A stretch of DNA of 64,000 nt from DAISJM01 sp036821485 (GTDB lineage: Bacteria > Verrucomicrobiota > Kiritimatiellia > CAIQIC01 > JAGNIJ01). Of this stretch, positions 1 to 9,589 are shown in pieces. The notes beneath the pieces are model-generated. The model ran no database searches. It saw only the letters and a program-made list of their open reading frames with translations, and was not told the origin of the DNA. The translations under genes were made by a program, and so were the position numbers. The DNA is taken from positions 1 through 64,000 of the forward strand of contig DAISJM010000016.1 of the NCBI GenBank assembly GCA_036821485.1, in the 5' to 3' direction. How positions within the stretch are numbered: position 1 is the stretch's first letter; the number at the start of each line of letters is the position of its first letter.

Positions 1-1
1 C

Positions 2-1054
2 AATGACGCGATCATTTACTCGCCATTCCTGGAGATGTCGCTCGGTCGCCTGCGGCCGGGTCAGCAGCTTCGTGTGCGTACGCTGGATCCGGCATCGCTG
101 ACCACTTCCGAAGTGCTGGTGGAAGCGACGGGCCATGAGAAGCTGATGGTGATGGGGGCGGAGAAGCTGGCGACGGTTCTGGAGATGGATTTCCAGGGCA
201 TGCAGACCAAGGCGTGGGTTGATGCCGACGGGCAGATGCTCAAGCAGGAGACGCCGTTCGGATGGACCATGGAAGCCTGCTCGGCTGATGAGGCCATGGC
301 GTTGGATATTGAGAAAGGCGCCGCGCAGGTCGACATGTTGCGGGCCATGGCTGTTCCGGTAAAGGGCGATATTCGGCAACCGAGGACCTGCCGCGAATTG
401 AGGATTCGTTTCAGCGGGGCTGCCATTCCCACGAACGAGCTGGCATCGGACCGGCAGGTGGTGGAGTCGGTGGAGGGGCATGACGTGATCCTGACGTCGC
501 GCGCCGGCCGGATGCCGCCGCGCGGCACGGCGATCGGTGTGGTGCCGCCCGAGTTCGAGAAATACCTGGGCGCCACGATGTTCATTCAGTCCGATCATCC
601 GGACATCGTGCGCGAGGCGGCTCGCATCACCAAGGGCATCACCGACAGTGCGGCGGCCGCGCGTGCGATACATGACTGGGTCTACCGATCCGTTCTGAAG
701 AAACCCACGGTCAGTCTGCCCTCGGCGCTCGACGTGTTACATCGGATGGAGGGTGACTGCAACGAGCACACCTATCTTTACGTGGGGCTGGCCAGAGCGG
801 CCGGGTTGCCGGCCAAGGTGCGCGTCGGGTTAATCTACAATGATGGTGCGTTCTATTATCACGCCTGGCCGGCGGTATTTGTTGGACGCTGGATCGAGGT
901 GGATCCGACGCTGGGGCAGCAGGAAGTGGATGCGACGCATATTGGAGTCCTCGACGGGGAGTTGGAGGATCAGCTCAGGTTGCTGGGGCTTTTCGGGAAC
1001 TTGTCCGCGGAGATTCTTTCCGAGAACGGACAGCCGGTGGAGAAAACGCGATGA
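2..1054 (+). CDS. Transglutaminase-like domain protein, 5' end outside window
   Basis: The frame is open from the window edge through the first in-frame ATG at 35, so the true start lies upstream and about 350 C-terminal residues are visible. The C-terminal third has the transglutaminase-core order Cys (in GDCNEHTYLY), His (in YYHAWPAV) and Asp (in WIEVDPT), expected for a papain-like catalytic triad. The N-terminal part resembles nothing I can name. Its stop overlaps the ABC ATPase start as ATGA, so it is translationally coupled to an exporter. It may process or cross-link an exported product, which is inference from position only. Confidence 0.8.
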   Translation, partial: NDAIIYSPFLEMSLGRLRPGQQLRVRTLDPASLTTSEVLVEATGHEKLMVMGAEKLATVLEMDFQGMQTKAWVDADGQMLKQETPFGWTMEACSADEAMALDIEKGAAQVDMLRAMAVPVKGDIRQPRTCRELRIRFSGAAIPTNELASDRQVVESVEGHDVILTSRAGRMPPRGTAIGVVPPEFEKYLGATMFIQSDHPDIVREAARITKGITDSAAAARAIHDWVYRSVLKKPTVSLPSALDVLHRMEGDCNEHTYLYVGLARAAGLPAKVRVGLIYNDGAFYYHAWPAVFVGRWIEVDPTLGQQEVDATHIGVLDGELEDQLRLLGLFGNLSAEILSENGQPVEKTR

Positions 1055-1770
1055 TTGAACTCGAACACGTATCGAAGAACTTCGGGTCGCTGGAAGCCGT
1101 GAAGGACGTGTCGCTCAGCGTCCCCAAAGGAGAGCTGTTCTGCTTCCTCGGTCCCAATGGCGCCGGGAAGACCACGACGATCAAGATGATGTGTGGCCTG
1201 CTTCGGCCCACCTCGGGAAGCATCCGGCTGGGCGGTGCGGACGTGCAGAAAGATCCGGTCGAGGCGCGGCGGCTGGTGGGCTACATTCCCGATTTCCCTT
1301 TCCTCTATGACCGGCTCACGGCGACGGAGTTTTTTGAATTCACCGGCGATCTGTATGGAGTGTCACGCGAGCGGGTTCACGAAGAACTGGAGGACACGTT
1401 TGAGCGATTTGGTTTGAAGGAATACCGCAGCGCGTTGATCAAGGACCTGTCGCATGGGCTTCGGCAGCGGCTGATCTACGCGGTGACGTTGTTGCATCGG
1501 CCGGGCATTCTGTTCGTAGACGAGCCGTTCGTGGGCCTCGATCCCTTCAGCATCCGGCTGATCAAGGATCTGTTGCGGTCCAAAGCGCGCGAAGGCATGA
1601 CAGTGTTCCTGACGACGCACATCCTGGCGCTGGTCGAGGACATGGCGGATCGGATCGGGATCCTGGTGAACGGACAACTGGTGGCCGTGGGTACGTTGAA
1701 GGAGCTGGTGTCGCAGAGTGCGGCGAAGGAGGGCGACCTGGAGGATGTGTTCTTCCGGCTCGCCAAGTAA
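1051..1770 (+). CDS. ABC-2 type transporter, ATP-binding protein
   Basis: This is a cytoplasmic ATPase subunit of an ABC-2 exporter, 239 residues, normal for the family. Walker A is GPNGAGKT at residues 34-41, the signature loop is LSHGLRQR (a His replaces the second Gly of LSGGQ, as often in ABC-2 ATPases), Walker B is ILFVDEP and the switch His follows in TTH. It overlaps the upstream gene by ATGA and the permease starts two bases after its stop, so the three genes are one operon. The substrate cannot be read from the sequence. Confidence 0.93.
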   Translation: MIELEHVSKNFGSLEAVKDVSLSVPKGELFCFLGPNGAGKTTTIKMMCGLLRPTSGSIRLGGADVQKDPVEARRLVGYIPDFPFLYDRLTATEFFEFTGDLYGVSRERVHEELEDTFERFGLKEYRSALIKDLSHGLRQRLIYAVTLLHRPGILFVDEPFVGLDPFSIRLIKDLLRSKAREGMTVFLTTHILALVEDMADRIGILVNGQLVAVGTLKELVSQSAAKEGDLEDVFFRLAK

Positions 1771-1772
1771 CG

Positions 1773-3440
1773 ATGCGGCAAATCCTGGCATTATTGAAGA
1801 AAGACTGGCGGGCGTTCTGCAACCTGCGGCGCGTCTTGCGGGAGCAGTCGGTCTTCAAAGTGGTCTTCATTCTTTTATTTGCGCTGGGCATGATCGGGGG
1901 GCTGTGGGTCATCTTCATGGAGGCCTTCAGCTTTCTCGACAAGCTCGGAGGGGTGGGGCTGTTGCTGGTGTATCGTCTGTTCGCACTGTTCTTCCTTGGC
2001 TTGGGCGCGATGCTGGCGACGTCGAGCGTGATTACGTCGTACACGACATTCTTCAGTTCAGAAGAAACCGCGTACCTGCTGCTGAAGCCGCTGTCGATCG
2101 GCAAGCTCTCGATCTATAAGTTCATCCAGTCGGCGTTCTATTCATCGTGGGCGTTCTTCTTCACGATCATTCCCTTTGTCGGTGCTTACGCGGCGCACGA
2201 GAAACTTCCGATCTACTTCTCGGTGTGGACGATCTTCTTCTCGGTGCCGCTGGTGTTGCTGTGTGCGGGGTTGGGGACGATTGTCTGTCTGTTGGGTGCA
2301 CGCTGGTTGCCGAGGAACCGTGCATTCTGGTGGGGTGTGGTGGCGGCCGCCGCCGTGGCGGGCTCCTTGCTCTCGGGGCGGTTGACGACGCACGTGATGG
2401 GCGAGAACGAGCAGGCGCTGGTGCTGACGCGGCTGATCCCGGGTTTCCAAATAGCCTCGCATCCGCTGTGGCCGAGCTGGTGGATTTCCGAAGGTATCAT
2501 GGCGCTGACGCGCGGACAGTGGACGAGGGGATTGTTGCTGTGGCTGGTGCTGATGGCCAACGTGCTGTTTGTGGGCATGATCGTGGAGTGGACGGGCCGA
2601 CGGGTGTTCTACGACGCGTGGCAACGAATCCAATATTCGCGCGAGCGGGGTATCCGGCAGGCGGTGCTGTTGCGGCCGCTGGAGCGGGCGATGTGTTTTC
2701 TTCCTGCGGATATCCGGGCGCTGATTCTGAAAGACATTCGCGTCTTCTTTCGTGATCCTGCGCAGTGGACGCAGGGACTCATCTTCTTTGGTCTCCTGGG
2801 GCTCTATTTCCTCAACCTGCGGAACCTCCGCTATCATCTGCTGCCCGATGCGTGGCGGAACCTGATAGCGTTTCTCAATGTGTTCAGTGTGTCGGCCGTG
2901 ATGTGCTCTTTCGGTTCGCGATTTGTCTATCCGCAACTCAGCCTGGAGGGGCATGGGTTCTGGGTGGTGGGGCTTTCTCCCACGTCCATGGGGCGGGTGC
3001 TGGCCGCGAAGTTCTCCCTCGCGTTGGCAGGAATGACGGCGGTCAGTGTTGGCCTGATGTTCCTTTCGACGCGCATGCTGGTGATTCCGTTGGGGGCAAA
3101 GATTGTGGCGGGAGGAATAGCGCTGGCGATGGCGGTTGGCATCGCGGGGCTCTCCACGGGATTGGGTGCGGTGTTTCTGGATCTGCGTCAGCCGAATCCT
3201 GCGGCGATTGTCTCCGGGTTCGGCGGAACGCTGAACCTGGTGCTCAGCCTGGTGTTCATGTTTGGTGCGATCCTGCCGTACGGGTTTGTCTTCCACCAAG
3301 CGTACCTTCGACACATCGCGGATGGGGCACTGCACCGGGCGCTGCTATACGCGAGCCTCTGGCTGGTGCTGTGGTCCCTGACGGCAGCGGCGGTGCCATT
3401 GGCGGCTGGGCGACGGAGTTTGAGGAACCGGGAATACTGA
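1773..3440 (+). CDS. ABC-2 type transporter, permease protein
   Basis: A 555-residue polytopic membrane protein encoded directly after its ATPase. Hydrophobic segments fall into two blocks (about residues 25-260 and 330-545) separated by a charged cytoplasmic stretch, which suggests two fused six-helix ABC-2 permease halves. The product is about twice the usual single-half permease length, so one polypeptide may supply the whole membrane channel. The N-terminus MRQILALLKKDWRAF is typical of ABC-2 permeases. The substrate is unknown. Confidence 0.85.
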   Translation: MRQILALLKKDWRAFCNLRRVLREQSVFKVVFILLFALGMIGGLWVIFMEAFSFLDKLGGVGLLLVYRLFALFFLGLGAMLATSSVITSYTTFFSSEETAYLLLKPLSIGKLSIYKFIQSAFYSSWAFFFTIIPFVGAYAAHEKLPIYFSVWTIFFSVPLVLLCAGLGTIVCLLGARWLPRNRAFWWGVVAAAAVAGSLLSGRLTTHVMGENEQALVLTRLIPGFQIASHPLWPSWWISEGIMALTRGQWTRGLLLWLVLMANVLFVGMIVEWTGRRVFYDAWQRIQYSRERGIRQAVLLRPLERAMCFLPADIRALILKDIRVFFRDPAQWTQGLIFFGLLGLYFLNLRNLRYHLLPDAWRNLIAFLNVFSVSAVMCSFGSRFVYPQLSLEGHGFWVVGLSPTSMGRVLAAKFSLALAGMTAVSVGLMFLSTRMLVIPLGAKIVAGGIALAMAVGIAGLSTGLGAVFLDLRQPNPAAIVSGFGGTLNLVLSLVFMFGAILPYGFVFHQAYLRHIADGALHRALLYASLWLVLWSLTAAAVPLAAGRRSLRNREY

Positions 3441-3530
3441 TGCTGTCCGGCAATTTCGGGCGAGCGGCGTTTACAGGCGCGGCCGGATTGTTGTACGTTC
3501 ATGAGTGGACCGGACCACGAAGGGTGAAAC

Positions 3531-3845
3531 ATGTCTGACATCAATTTCGATTGTCCTCACTGCGGTCAGAATCTGGATGCGCCGGAAGATATGCCGGGGA
3601 TGGTCATCAACTGCCCGGCTTGCGAGAAACCGATCAAGGTTCCCACGCCCGCAGGGCTGGAGGTTCCGTCCGCCCCGGCCGTGATTTCAACCCAGGCTGC
3701 GGCGGCGAAGAAGATGGCCCAGACGGGCGTGATCCCCCCGGTGAATGAGGACAAGGGCAATACGGTTCGCATCGAATTGCCGCCGGAGGCCGTTATGCCC
3801 GAGCGGAAGCATCGGGTCATTTTCATCAAGCGCACCGACAAGTAG
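3531..3845 (+). CDS. Small zinc-ribbon protein
   Basis: A 104-residue protein with an N-terminal zinc ribbon, CPHCGQ at about residues 9-14 and CPAC at about 29-32, separated by an acidic linker. The rest is low-complexity and basic. An AAGGG ribosome-binding site lies about ten bases before the ATG. Proteins of this style are frequent in Planctomycetes, Verrucomicrobia and Kiritimatiellae, usually without known function. It stands between the ABC operon and lptD with its own spacing, so no operon partner is clear. Confidence 0.8.
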   Translation: MSDINFDCPHCGQNLDAPEDMPGMVINCPACEKPIKVPTPAGLEVPSAPAVISTQAAAAKKMAQTGVIPPVNEDKGNTVRIELPPEAVMPERKHRVIFIKRTDK

Positions 3846-3878
3846 ATTGGGAGAAACTCCTTGGCGCACCCCCCGTCC

Positions 3879-3884
3879 TATGAT
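3879..3884 (+). promoter_or_regulatory. Possible -10 element for lptD
   Basis: TATGAT matches the sigma-70 -10 consensus at five of six bases. No convincing -35 is visible. Transcription from here would begin near 3891, downstream of an alternative in-frame start at 3861, which supports the start at 3930. Confidence 0.3.
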
Positions 3885-3929
3885 AGCTTGCAGCCCAACT
3901 GCTTTCCCCACACAGGAGCGAGCACGGGT

Positions 3930-6119
3930 ATGATCCGCAACAAAGCTACGATCGGTATTCTGCTGGCCTTGGCCCTTTGTCACCCGCAATTTGCGGCCGC
4001 ACAGAAGAAGGACGATTCCCCCGCCTCGCTGGCCGACATGGTTCAGTCGGGTGGTGTGGATGTGCAGGCCGATGAGCTCGAATACGAGTCGGACCGCCGG
4101 GTGATGACCGGACGCGGCCACGTGGTCATCAAGCATGGAGTCGACACCCTGACGGCGGACTTCGTGACCGTGGACACGGTGACGCAGGACGCGACCGCGC
4201 GGGGCAACGTGGTGATCCAGCGTGAAGGTACCGTGTGGCGTGGCGAAGAGGCCAAGTACAACTTCAAGACGCGCACGGGCAACTTCGGCGGGTTCGATGC
4301 GGACATGCCGCCTTTCCATATCAAGGCCAAGGAATCCCAACGCACGGCCAACGGGTCCTTTGTCCTCAGGAACGCGAAGATCACGACGTGCGATGGCGAC
4401 CGCCCGGAATTTTATATGAAGGCGCGCGAGGTACGCATCACGAAGAACAATCGTTTCCGCGCGAAGGGCGTGGTGTTCTACCTCGGGCCGGTCCCGATCT
4501 TGTACATGCCGTACGTGCTCAAGGGTCTCGGCGAGGAGAGAACGGACATCGATCTTGTGCCGGGCTACAGCAGTCGCTTGGGCGCCTACCTGCTGACGGC
4601 CTACAACTACCGCATCAACGGCGGCATGACCGCGGCGACGCGGCTCGACTATTACGGCAGTCGGGGGCCGGCGGTGGGGCAGGATTTCAACTGGGGTGAT
4701 CCGAGGTTGACGTATCGGGGCGGATTCAAGGCCTATTACGTCAACGATGGTTCGCCGATGAAGGGCAGGACGGACGACGAGGTGGACGAGTTCGGCGACC
4801 TCGTTACGTCGGATCGCTATCGCCTCAAGCTTTTCGATACGCGCAGCCTGAGCGATCGCGATTACATGATGACGGATTTGAATTACCTCAGTGATCCCGT
4901 CGTTGTGGAGGATTTCTTCGACAACGAATATCGGAACAATGTGCAGCCGGAAAACCGCGTCTCCCTTGGGCATCGCGGCGACCAGTACACGGCGGGGTTG
5001 CAGATCAATAAGCGGCTCAACGATTTTTACGACAACGTGGATCGCCTGCCGGAAGCGACGTTGGATGTGCCCCGCATGAAACTGGGCGAGACGCCGCTTT
5101 ATTACGAGAGTGGAAACAGCGCTTCCTTCCTCAGCCGCCTCTACCCGGACGGTTCGGACAACGAGGACTACGACGCATTCCGCTTGGATTCCTCGCACAT
5201 GCTTTACTACCCGACCAAGCAGTTTGGGTTCCTGTCGCTGATTCCGCGTGGTGGACTTCGCGGCACATTCTACTCCTATACCTATGAGGACGCCACGGTC
5301 ACCAACGTCATCTCCGAAGTGGATACCAATGGCATTACGCACGTCACCAACAGGGTGGAGACGGTCCGTAACGATTTGGGGAGCGACTTGCGCGTATTGG
5401 GCGAACTGGGCTTTGAGACCTCGTTCAAGTCCTTCAAGGTGTTGACGGAGGAGTGGATTGGCCGCGACGATCAGGGCTTGCGCCACATTGTGGAGCCCTA
5501 CGCCCTGTACACCTTCGTTCCCGAGCCCAATATTACGCCGGAGAATCTGCCGCAGTTCGACGAGGTTGATACGCTGGACAAACGGAACGATGTCCGATTT
5601 GGCGTACGCAACAAGTTGCAGACGAAGCGGCGCACTCGGGTACATGACTTGGTGGACGCGGATGTGTGGACGACTTACCGCCTGGATCCGGACGAGGATC
5701 AGCATGACTTCACGGACATATACTTCGACACCGAATTGAGGTTGGTGGACTGGTTCATGGTCGATTTCGACGGTAGCTACGATGAATACGAGAATAACAT
5801 CAGCACCTTCAACACCCAGTTGGGGCTGATCTTCCCGGATGAGAGCCGGCTGTCGGTCGAGTACCGCTACGCGGACAGCACGCGGGACCAGATCGCGGCT
5901 GAGTTGAGACTGTTCCCGAACCTGCGCTGGTCGTTGGATACCTATGGCCGCTACGCCATCGACCGCAGCGAGTTCGAAGAGAAATCGTGCTTTGTCACGC
6001 ACAAGACCAGTTGTGTCGGGTGGGGCCTCGGTTTCAAGCAGATCGATTCGGATGTGCAGGTGTGGCTGCAGTTCTGGCTGTTGGCCTTCCCGAAATCGAG
6101 CGTCAACATCGGTCGCTGA
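3930..6119 (+). CDS. lptD: LPS-assembly protein LptD (OstA-like)
   Basis: A 729-residue outer-membrane protein. The start at 3930 is preferred because AGGAG lies about eleven bases upstream and the product then begins with a signal peptide (residues 1-24, ending near FAAAQ). The alternative start at 3861 would bury that peptide. Residues about 30-170 form the OstA/LptA-like beta-jellyroll, with the phrase VQADELEYESDRRVMTGRG typical of the family. The rest is rich in alternating aromatic residues, as in an LptD beta-barrel. LptD inserts LPS into the outer leaflet together with LptE, which I do not see here. It leads into the polysaccharide genes. Confidence 0.85.
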   Translation: MIRNKATIGILLALALCHPQFAAAQKKDDSPASLADMVQSGGVDVQADELEYESDRRVMTGRGHVVIKHGVDTLTADFVTVDTVTQDATARGNVVIQREGTVWRGEEAKYNFKTRTGNFGGFDADMPPFHIKAKESQRTANGSFVLRNAKITTCDGDRPEFYMKAREVRITKNNRFRAKGVVFYLGPVPILYMPYVLKGLGEERTDIDLVPGYSSRLGAYLLTAYNYRINGGMTAATRLDYYGSRGPAVGQDFNWGDPRLTYRGGFKAYYVNDGSPMKGRTDDEVDEFGDLVTSDRYRLKLFDTRSLSDRDYMMTDLNYLSDPVVVEDFFDNEYRNNVQPENRVSLGHRGDQYTAGLQINKRLNDFYDNVDRLPEATLDVPRMKLGETPLYYESGNSASFLSRLYPDGSDNEDYDAFRLDSSHMLYYPTKQFGFLSLIPRGGLRGTFYSYTYEDATVTNVISEVDTNGITHVTNRVETVRNDLGSDLRVLGELGFETSFKSFKVLTEEWIGRDDQGLRHIVEPYALYTFVPEPNITPENLPQFDEVDTLDKRNDVRFGVRNKLQTKRRTRVHDLVDADVWTTYRLDPDEDQHDFTDIYFDTELRLVDWFMVDFDGSYDEYENNISTFNTQLGLIFPDESRLSVEYRYADSTRDQIAAELRLFPNLRWSLDTYGRYAIDRSEFEEKSCFVTHKTSCVGWGLGFKQIDSDVQVWLQFWLLAFPKSSVNIGR

Positions 6120-6137
6120 TAGCTTCGCGTAGTACCT

Positions 6138-7073
6138 ATGAAAGCAGAATACCTCATAACGGGCGGCGGCGGTTTCATTGGGTCGAACATTGTCCGTACG
6201 CTCGTTGCTGCGGAGAAGAAGGTCCGTGTGCTGGACAACTTCTCCACGGGCCGGCCTGAGAATCTTCTCGGGATACGGAAGGCAATCGATCTGGTGGAAG
6301 GGGACATCCGGGACACGGATACGGTGCGGCGCGCTGCCCGTGGCGTTCGGTTTGTGATTCATACCGCCGCGTTGCCCTCGGTTGTGCGGTCGGTGAAGGA
6401 TCCCTTGGCCACCAACAGCGTGAACGTGTGCGGCACGTTGAAGGTGTTGCAGGCCGCGCGCGCGGCGCACGTTGAGCGCGTGGTGTTTTCCTCATCGTCC
6501 TCGATCTACGGCAACACGAAGACTCTGCCTAAGCGCGAGGATATGATGCCGTGCCCGATGTCGCCCTATGCGCTGTCGAAACTGACCGGCGAACACTACG
6601 CGCGGCTGTTCTTCGAACTTTACGGGCTCAAGACTTTCTCCTTGCGCTATTTCAACGTTTTCGGGCCGCGGCAGGATCCCAAGTCGCAATACGCGGCCGC
6701 GATTCCACGCTTCATCGACGCGCTTCGCCGGGGCCGGCGGCCGGTGATCTACGGGGATGGGAAGCAAACGCGCGATTTCACTTTTGTCGAAGATGTGGTT
6801 GCAGCGAATCTCGCGTGCTGTAGTGCCCCGGCAAAAGCGGCGGGCATGGCATTCAACGTGGGCGGCGGCGGCCGGATATCAATTAATGATCTTGTGGCGC
6901 ACCTCGCGCGTGTCCTGGGTCGTCCCTTCAAACCTGCTTACGAGCCGTCGCGTCCGGGCGACGTGCGCGACTCGCAGGCAGCGATCGAGCGTGCCCGCAA
7001 GTTCCTGCGCTGGCGTCCGCGCTTTGGGTTGGATGAGGGGCTGCGCAAGACCGTGCAATGGTTCGACCGCTGA
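6138..7073 (+). CDS. Extended SDR, UDP-sugar 4-epimerase-like
   Basis: A 311-residue extended short-chain dehydrogenase/reductase. The NAD-binding motif GGGGFIG is at residues 8-14, the catalytic Ser lies in FSSSSSIYG and the YxxxK pair is YALSK. The run RYFNVFGPRQDP and the early DNFSTGRPENL resemble WbpP/GalE-type epimerases acting on UDP-GlcNAc or UDP-Glc. The exact substrate is uncertain. It starts 18 bases after lptD and is followed three bases later by an inositol-monophosphatase-like gene. Confidence 0.88.
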   Translation: MKAEYLITGGGGFIGSNIVRTLVAAEKKVRVLDNFSTGRPENLLGIRKAIDLVEGDIRDTDTVRRAARGVRFVIHTAALPSVVRSVKDPLATNSVNVCGTLKVLQAARAAHVERVVFSSSSSIYGNTKTLPKREDMMPCPMSPYALSKLTGEHYARLFFELYGLKTFSLRYFNVFGPRQDPKSQYAAAIPRFIDALRRGRRPVIYGDGKQTRDFTFVEDVVAANLACCSAPAKAAGMAFNVGGGGRISINDLVAHLARVLGRPFKPAYEPSRPGDVRDSQAAIERARKFLRWRPRFGLDEGLRKTVQWFDR

Positions 7074-7076
7074 GCC

Positions 7077-7880
7077 ATGGACGCATCCGTTCACTCCGAC
7101 GATCTCCTGAATGTCGCCATCGAAGCGGCCACGACAGCGGGGAATCACGCTCTTCTCAATATCCATCGCCGCCAGGAAGTTGCGGAGCGATTCGCCCACG
7201 ATGTGAAACTCAACCTCGACCGCGAATGCCAGCAGAAGGCGGAAGAGGTCATTCGTTCACACTTTCCCCATCATCATCTCCTCGGCGAGGAGGGTGGGAG
7301 TTTCGACGAGGTGGCGGACATTCTCTGGATCATCGATCCGATTGACGGCACGGTTAATTTCCAGCATGGCCTTCCGCTGTGGTGCTGTTCCATTGCCGTG
7401 AGGGCCGGGGGGCACATGGCGGCGGGGGCGGTGTATCTGCCCGTGATGAAGGAAACGTATGCGGCGCAGCGGGGTGGGGTGGCGACGTGCAATGGGGAGC
7501 CGATTCATGTTTCCGACACGCCGCGGATCGATGAGGCGCTGGTGCTCACAGGATTGTCCAAGAACATCAACACGAATCTGTACTGCATGGATGTCCTGAA
7601 AGCCGTCTCGCTCAAGGCGCAGAAGACGCGGATCATGGGCGCTGCAGCAGTGGATATTTGCCACGTGGCGTGCGGTCGCGCCGACGGCTATTTCGAGTCG
7701 GGCATCTACCTCTGGGATATCGCAGCAGCGGGGCTGATTGCCGAGTGCGCGGGTGCGCGTACGGAAATTCTTGAGAAGATCAGCGATGTGCGGTTCCGCT
7801 ATCTCTGTACCAACGGGCGAATCCACGATGATCTGAAACACGTGGTGGCCGCGGGTATGGCAGGCCATCCCGTTCGCTGA
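7077..7880 (+). CDS. Inositol monophosphatase family phosphatase
   Basis: A 267-residue Mg-dependent phosphatase of the IMPase/CysQ/FBPase fold. Metal-binding motifs are visible: GEEGG near residue 65, DPIDGTVNF near residue 85 and WDIAA near residue 215. Family members hydrolyse inositol phosphate, 3'-phosphoadenosine phosphate or sugar phosphates. Immediate coupling to the SDR gene favours a sugar-phosphate substrate, but this is inference. Confidence 0.88.
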   Translation: MDASVHSDDLLNVAIEAATTAGNHALLNIHRRQEVAERFAHDVKLNLDRECQQKAEEVIRSHFPHHHLLGEEGGSFDEVADILWIIDPIDGTVNFQHGLPLWCCSIAVRAGGHMAAGAVYLPVMKETYAAQRGGVATCNGEPIHVSDTPRIDEALVLTGLSKNINTNLYCMDVLKAVSLKAQKTRIMGAAAVDICHVACGRADGYFESGIYLWDIAAAGLIAECAGARTEILEKISDVRFRYLCTNGRIHDDLKHVVAAGMAGHPVR

Positions 7881-7911
7881 ACGGCATTCTACTCTTGGTT
7901 GTCTCACCTGC

Positions 7912-9255
7912 ATGAAGTGGCCGTTTGCGCTATCCGCACGAAAGATTTCGCACGCTTATCACTCCTCGCCGGAGTCGTTTGCGGCGCTCTGTGCGGGCAT
8001 CGTGGCGCTGGGTGTCTACGTCCGCACTATGGCGCCCACGGTGACACTGGAGTTGTCTGGCTCGCTGGTGACTGCGGCGGACCATATGGGTGTGGCCAAC
8101 AGCCCGGGCTATCCGTTATGGACGCTTGCGGCATGGTTCTTCCAGTGGGCGCTGGGAGGTGTGCGGTACCTGGGCCATCCCAATCCCGCATGGGGAGTGG
8201 CGGCACTTTCTGCCTGTGCCATGGCTGGGGCGAGTGCGGTGGTGGCCTGGCTCACGGCCCTCGCATGCAGATTGCGCCTTGTGGAGCGCAGCGGCGGAAA
8301 CCTTTGCACGGGGGATGTGTGTTGGGTGGCGGGGACAACATCGGGACTCCTCTTTGCATTTGCGCGTGCAGTTTGGTCACAGTCCGTCATTGCCGAGACG
8401 CATGCCCTCAACGCCTTCGTCATCGGCCTGTTATTCGTGTTCATATTCAGATGGTACATGCACGGGAGTACGAGGGATCTTCTTTTGGCAGCTTTCACGG
8501 CCGGACTCTCGGTGACAACGAGCTACACAAGCTTGTTCCTGCTGCCGGCCATCCTTGTATTGGTTGGGTCGCGTGATTTGAGGATTCCGGCCGGGCTGCT
8601 TGTGCTGGCCATTCTTCTCAAGTGGGCGGCGCGCTACCTCGTTCATGTTCCCTTCATCCCCGGTTGGTTGCCCGTGGCAATCGTGTTGATCATGATGCTG
8701 GCGGCGGTGGTTGTGCGGCAAGTGCCACGCGCGGGAGCGGTCCTTGTCTGTTTTGCACTCGGGCTGGCGTTCGTGTTGTACATGCCGATAGCATCGTCGC
8801 AGAACCCGCCGATCAACTGGGGCAATGCGCAGACGATGGAGGGGTTCCTGCATATGTTGAGACGGGGACAATACGAGCGGGTTTATCCGCTGAACGTGTT
8901 TGCGCATCCGGCCGAATATGGCGTGATGCTGTGCACCTATCTGGTGGGCCTTGCCCGGCAGTTCACATGGCCGGTGGCAGCTTTTGGTGTGCTGTCGCTT
9001 GGCGCTTTCTCTTCAGGAGATCGCCGCGTCCGGGAGTGGATCGGCTTCGTGATCATCGCGTGGGCGATGATGGGGCCGGGGTTGCTTGTGGTGCTTCGGC
9101 CCGCGGCGGATGTGCAGACGCAGTTTCTGGTGCGGGTGCATTTCATCCCTTCCTATCTCTGCTATGCCTTGCTTATCGGGCAGGGGATGGGTGTGCTGTT
9201 GGATCGGCTGACGCGACCGATGGAATCGCGGTCTACATCCGTGACGCCAGCGTGA
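7912..9255 (+). CDS. DUF2723 polytopic membrane protein
   Basis: A 447-residue membrane protein with about ten hydrophobic segments. The N-terminal phrase ending GVANSPGYPLWTLAAW follows the DUF2723 pattern (often DSGEF...ahpPGYPLytl). DUF2723 is distantly related to GT-C protein O-mannosyltransferases. The canonical acidic pair near the first loop is replaced by TLELSGS, so activity is uncertain. The 3' end overlaps the convergent pseudopilin gene by 23 bases. No strong ribosome-binding site is visible before the ATG. Confidence 0.75.
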   Translation: MKWPFALSARKISHAYHSSPESFAALCAGIVALGVYVRTMAPTVTLELSGSLVTAADHMGVANSPGYPLWTLAAWFFQWALGGVRYLGHPNPAWGVAALSACAMAGASAVVAWLTALACRLRLVERSGGNLCTGDVCWVAGTTSGLLFAFARAVWSQSVIAETHALNAFVIGLLFVFIFRWYMHGSTRDLLLAAFTAGLSVTTSYTSLFLLPAILVLVGSRDLRIPAGLLVLAILLKWAARYLVHVPFIPGWLPVAIVLIMMLAAVVVRQVPRAGAVLVCFALGLAFVLYMPIASSQNPPINWGNAQTMEGFLHMLRRGQYERVYPLNVFAHPAEYGVMLCTYLVGLARQFTWPVAAFGVLSLGAFSSGDRRVREWIGFVIIAWAMMGPGLLVVLRPAADVQTQFLVRVHFIPSYLCYALLIGQGMGVLLDRLTRPMESRSTSVTPA

Positions 9256-9589
9256 CGCGAAGAGATGGCCGTTGCCTTGGAGATATCATCCACATCTGCC
9301 ACGGGTTCAGCGAGTCTTCCGTGTCGACGGTCGTCGTGATGTCCCAATCGGGGTTGGTGACAGGCTCTTCAGTTGCCGTGCCCATCCACGTTCGTGTGGT
9401 GATCTGTCGGATGATCGGAACGGCATCGCGCAGCCACGCTGCATTTTGTTCCGCACGGAGCGAAGTGATCAGGGAGACCGACGACACACCGACGAGCAGC
9501 CCCGCAACGATGAGGGCGACGAGCACCTCGATGAAGGTGAATCCTTCGTTCTGCCTAGAGACTGGCGCTGGAGATGTCCGCGGCTTCAC
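9233..9589 (-). CDS. Type II secretion pseudopilin, GspI-like
   Basis: The prepilin cleavage and N-terminal helix are clear: EGFTFIEVLVALIVAGLL, with Gly before Phe and Glu at position +5. I choose a GTG start at 9589, preceded by GGAGG about seven bases upstream, giving 118 residues, the usual GspI length. A longer version from 9676 would overlap gspG by about 120 bases and add an unlikely 29-residue leader. The short C-terminal domain does not fix the subtype, so GspH remains possible. It overlaps the end of gspG by 35 bases. Confidence 0.72.
   Translation of the reverse strand: MKPRTSPAPVSRQNEGFTFIEVLVALIVAGLLVGVSSVSLITSLRAEQNAAWLRDAVPIIRQITTRTWMGTATEEPVTNPDWDITTTVDTEDSLNPWQMWMISPRQRPSLRVTLASRM

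Noticed and set aside
2142..3335. A 397-codon minus-strand frame over the ABC permease
   Set aside because: Arg/Gln/His-rich shadow of a membrane-protein gene on the opposite strand; no start signals or domains.
3687..6470. A 927-codon open frame on the minus strand across lptD and the SDR gene
   Set aside because: It is antisense to two well-supported genes, its product has no recognisable domain and is rich in Arg/His as expected for a GC-rich shadow frame.
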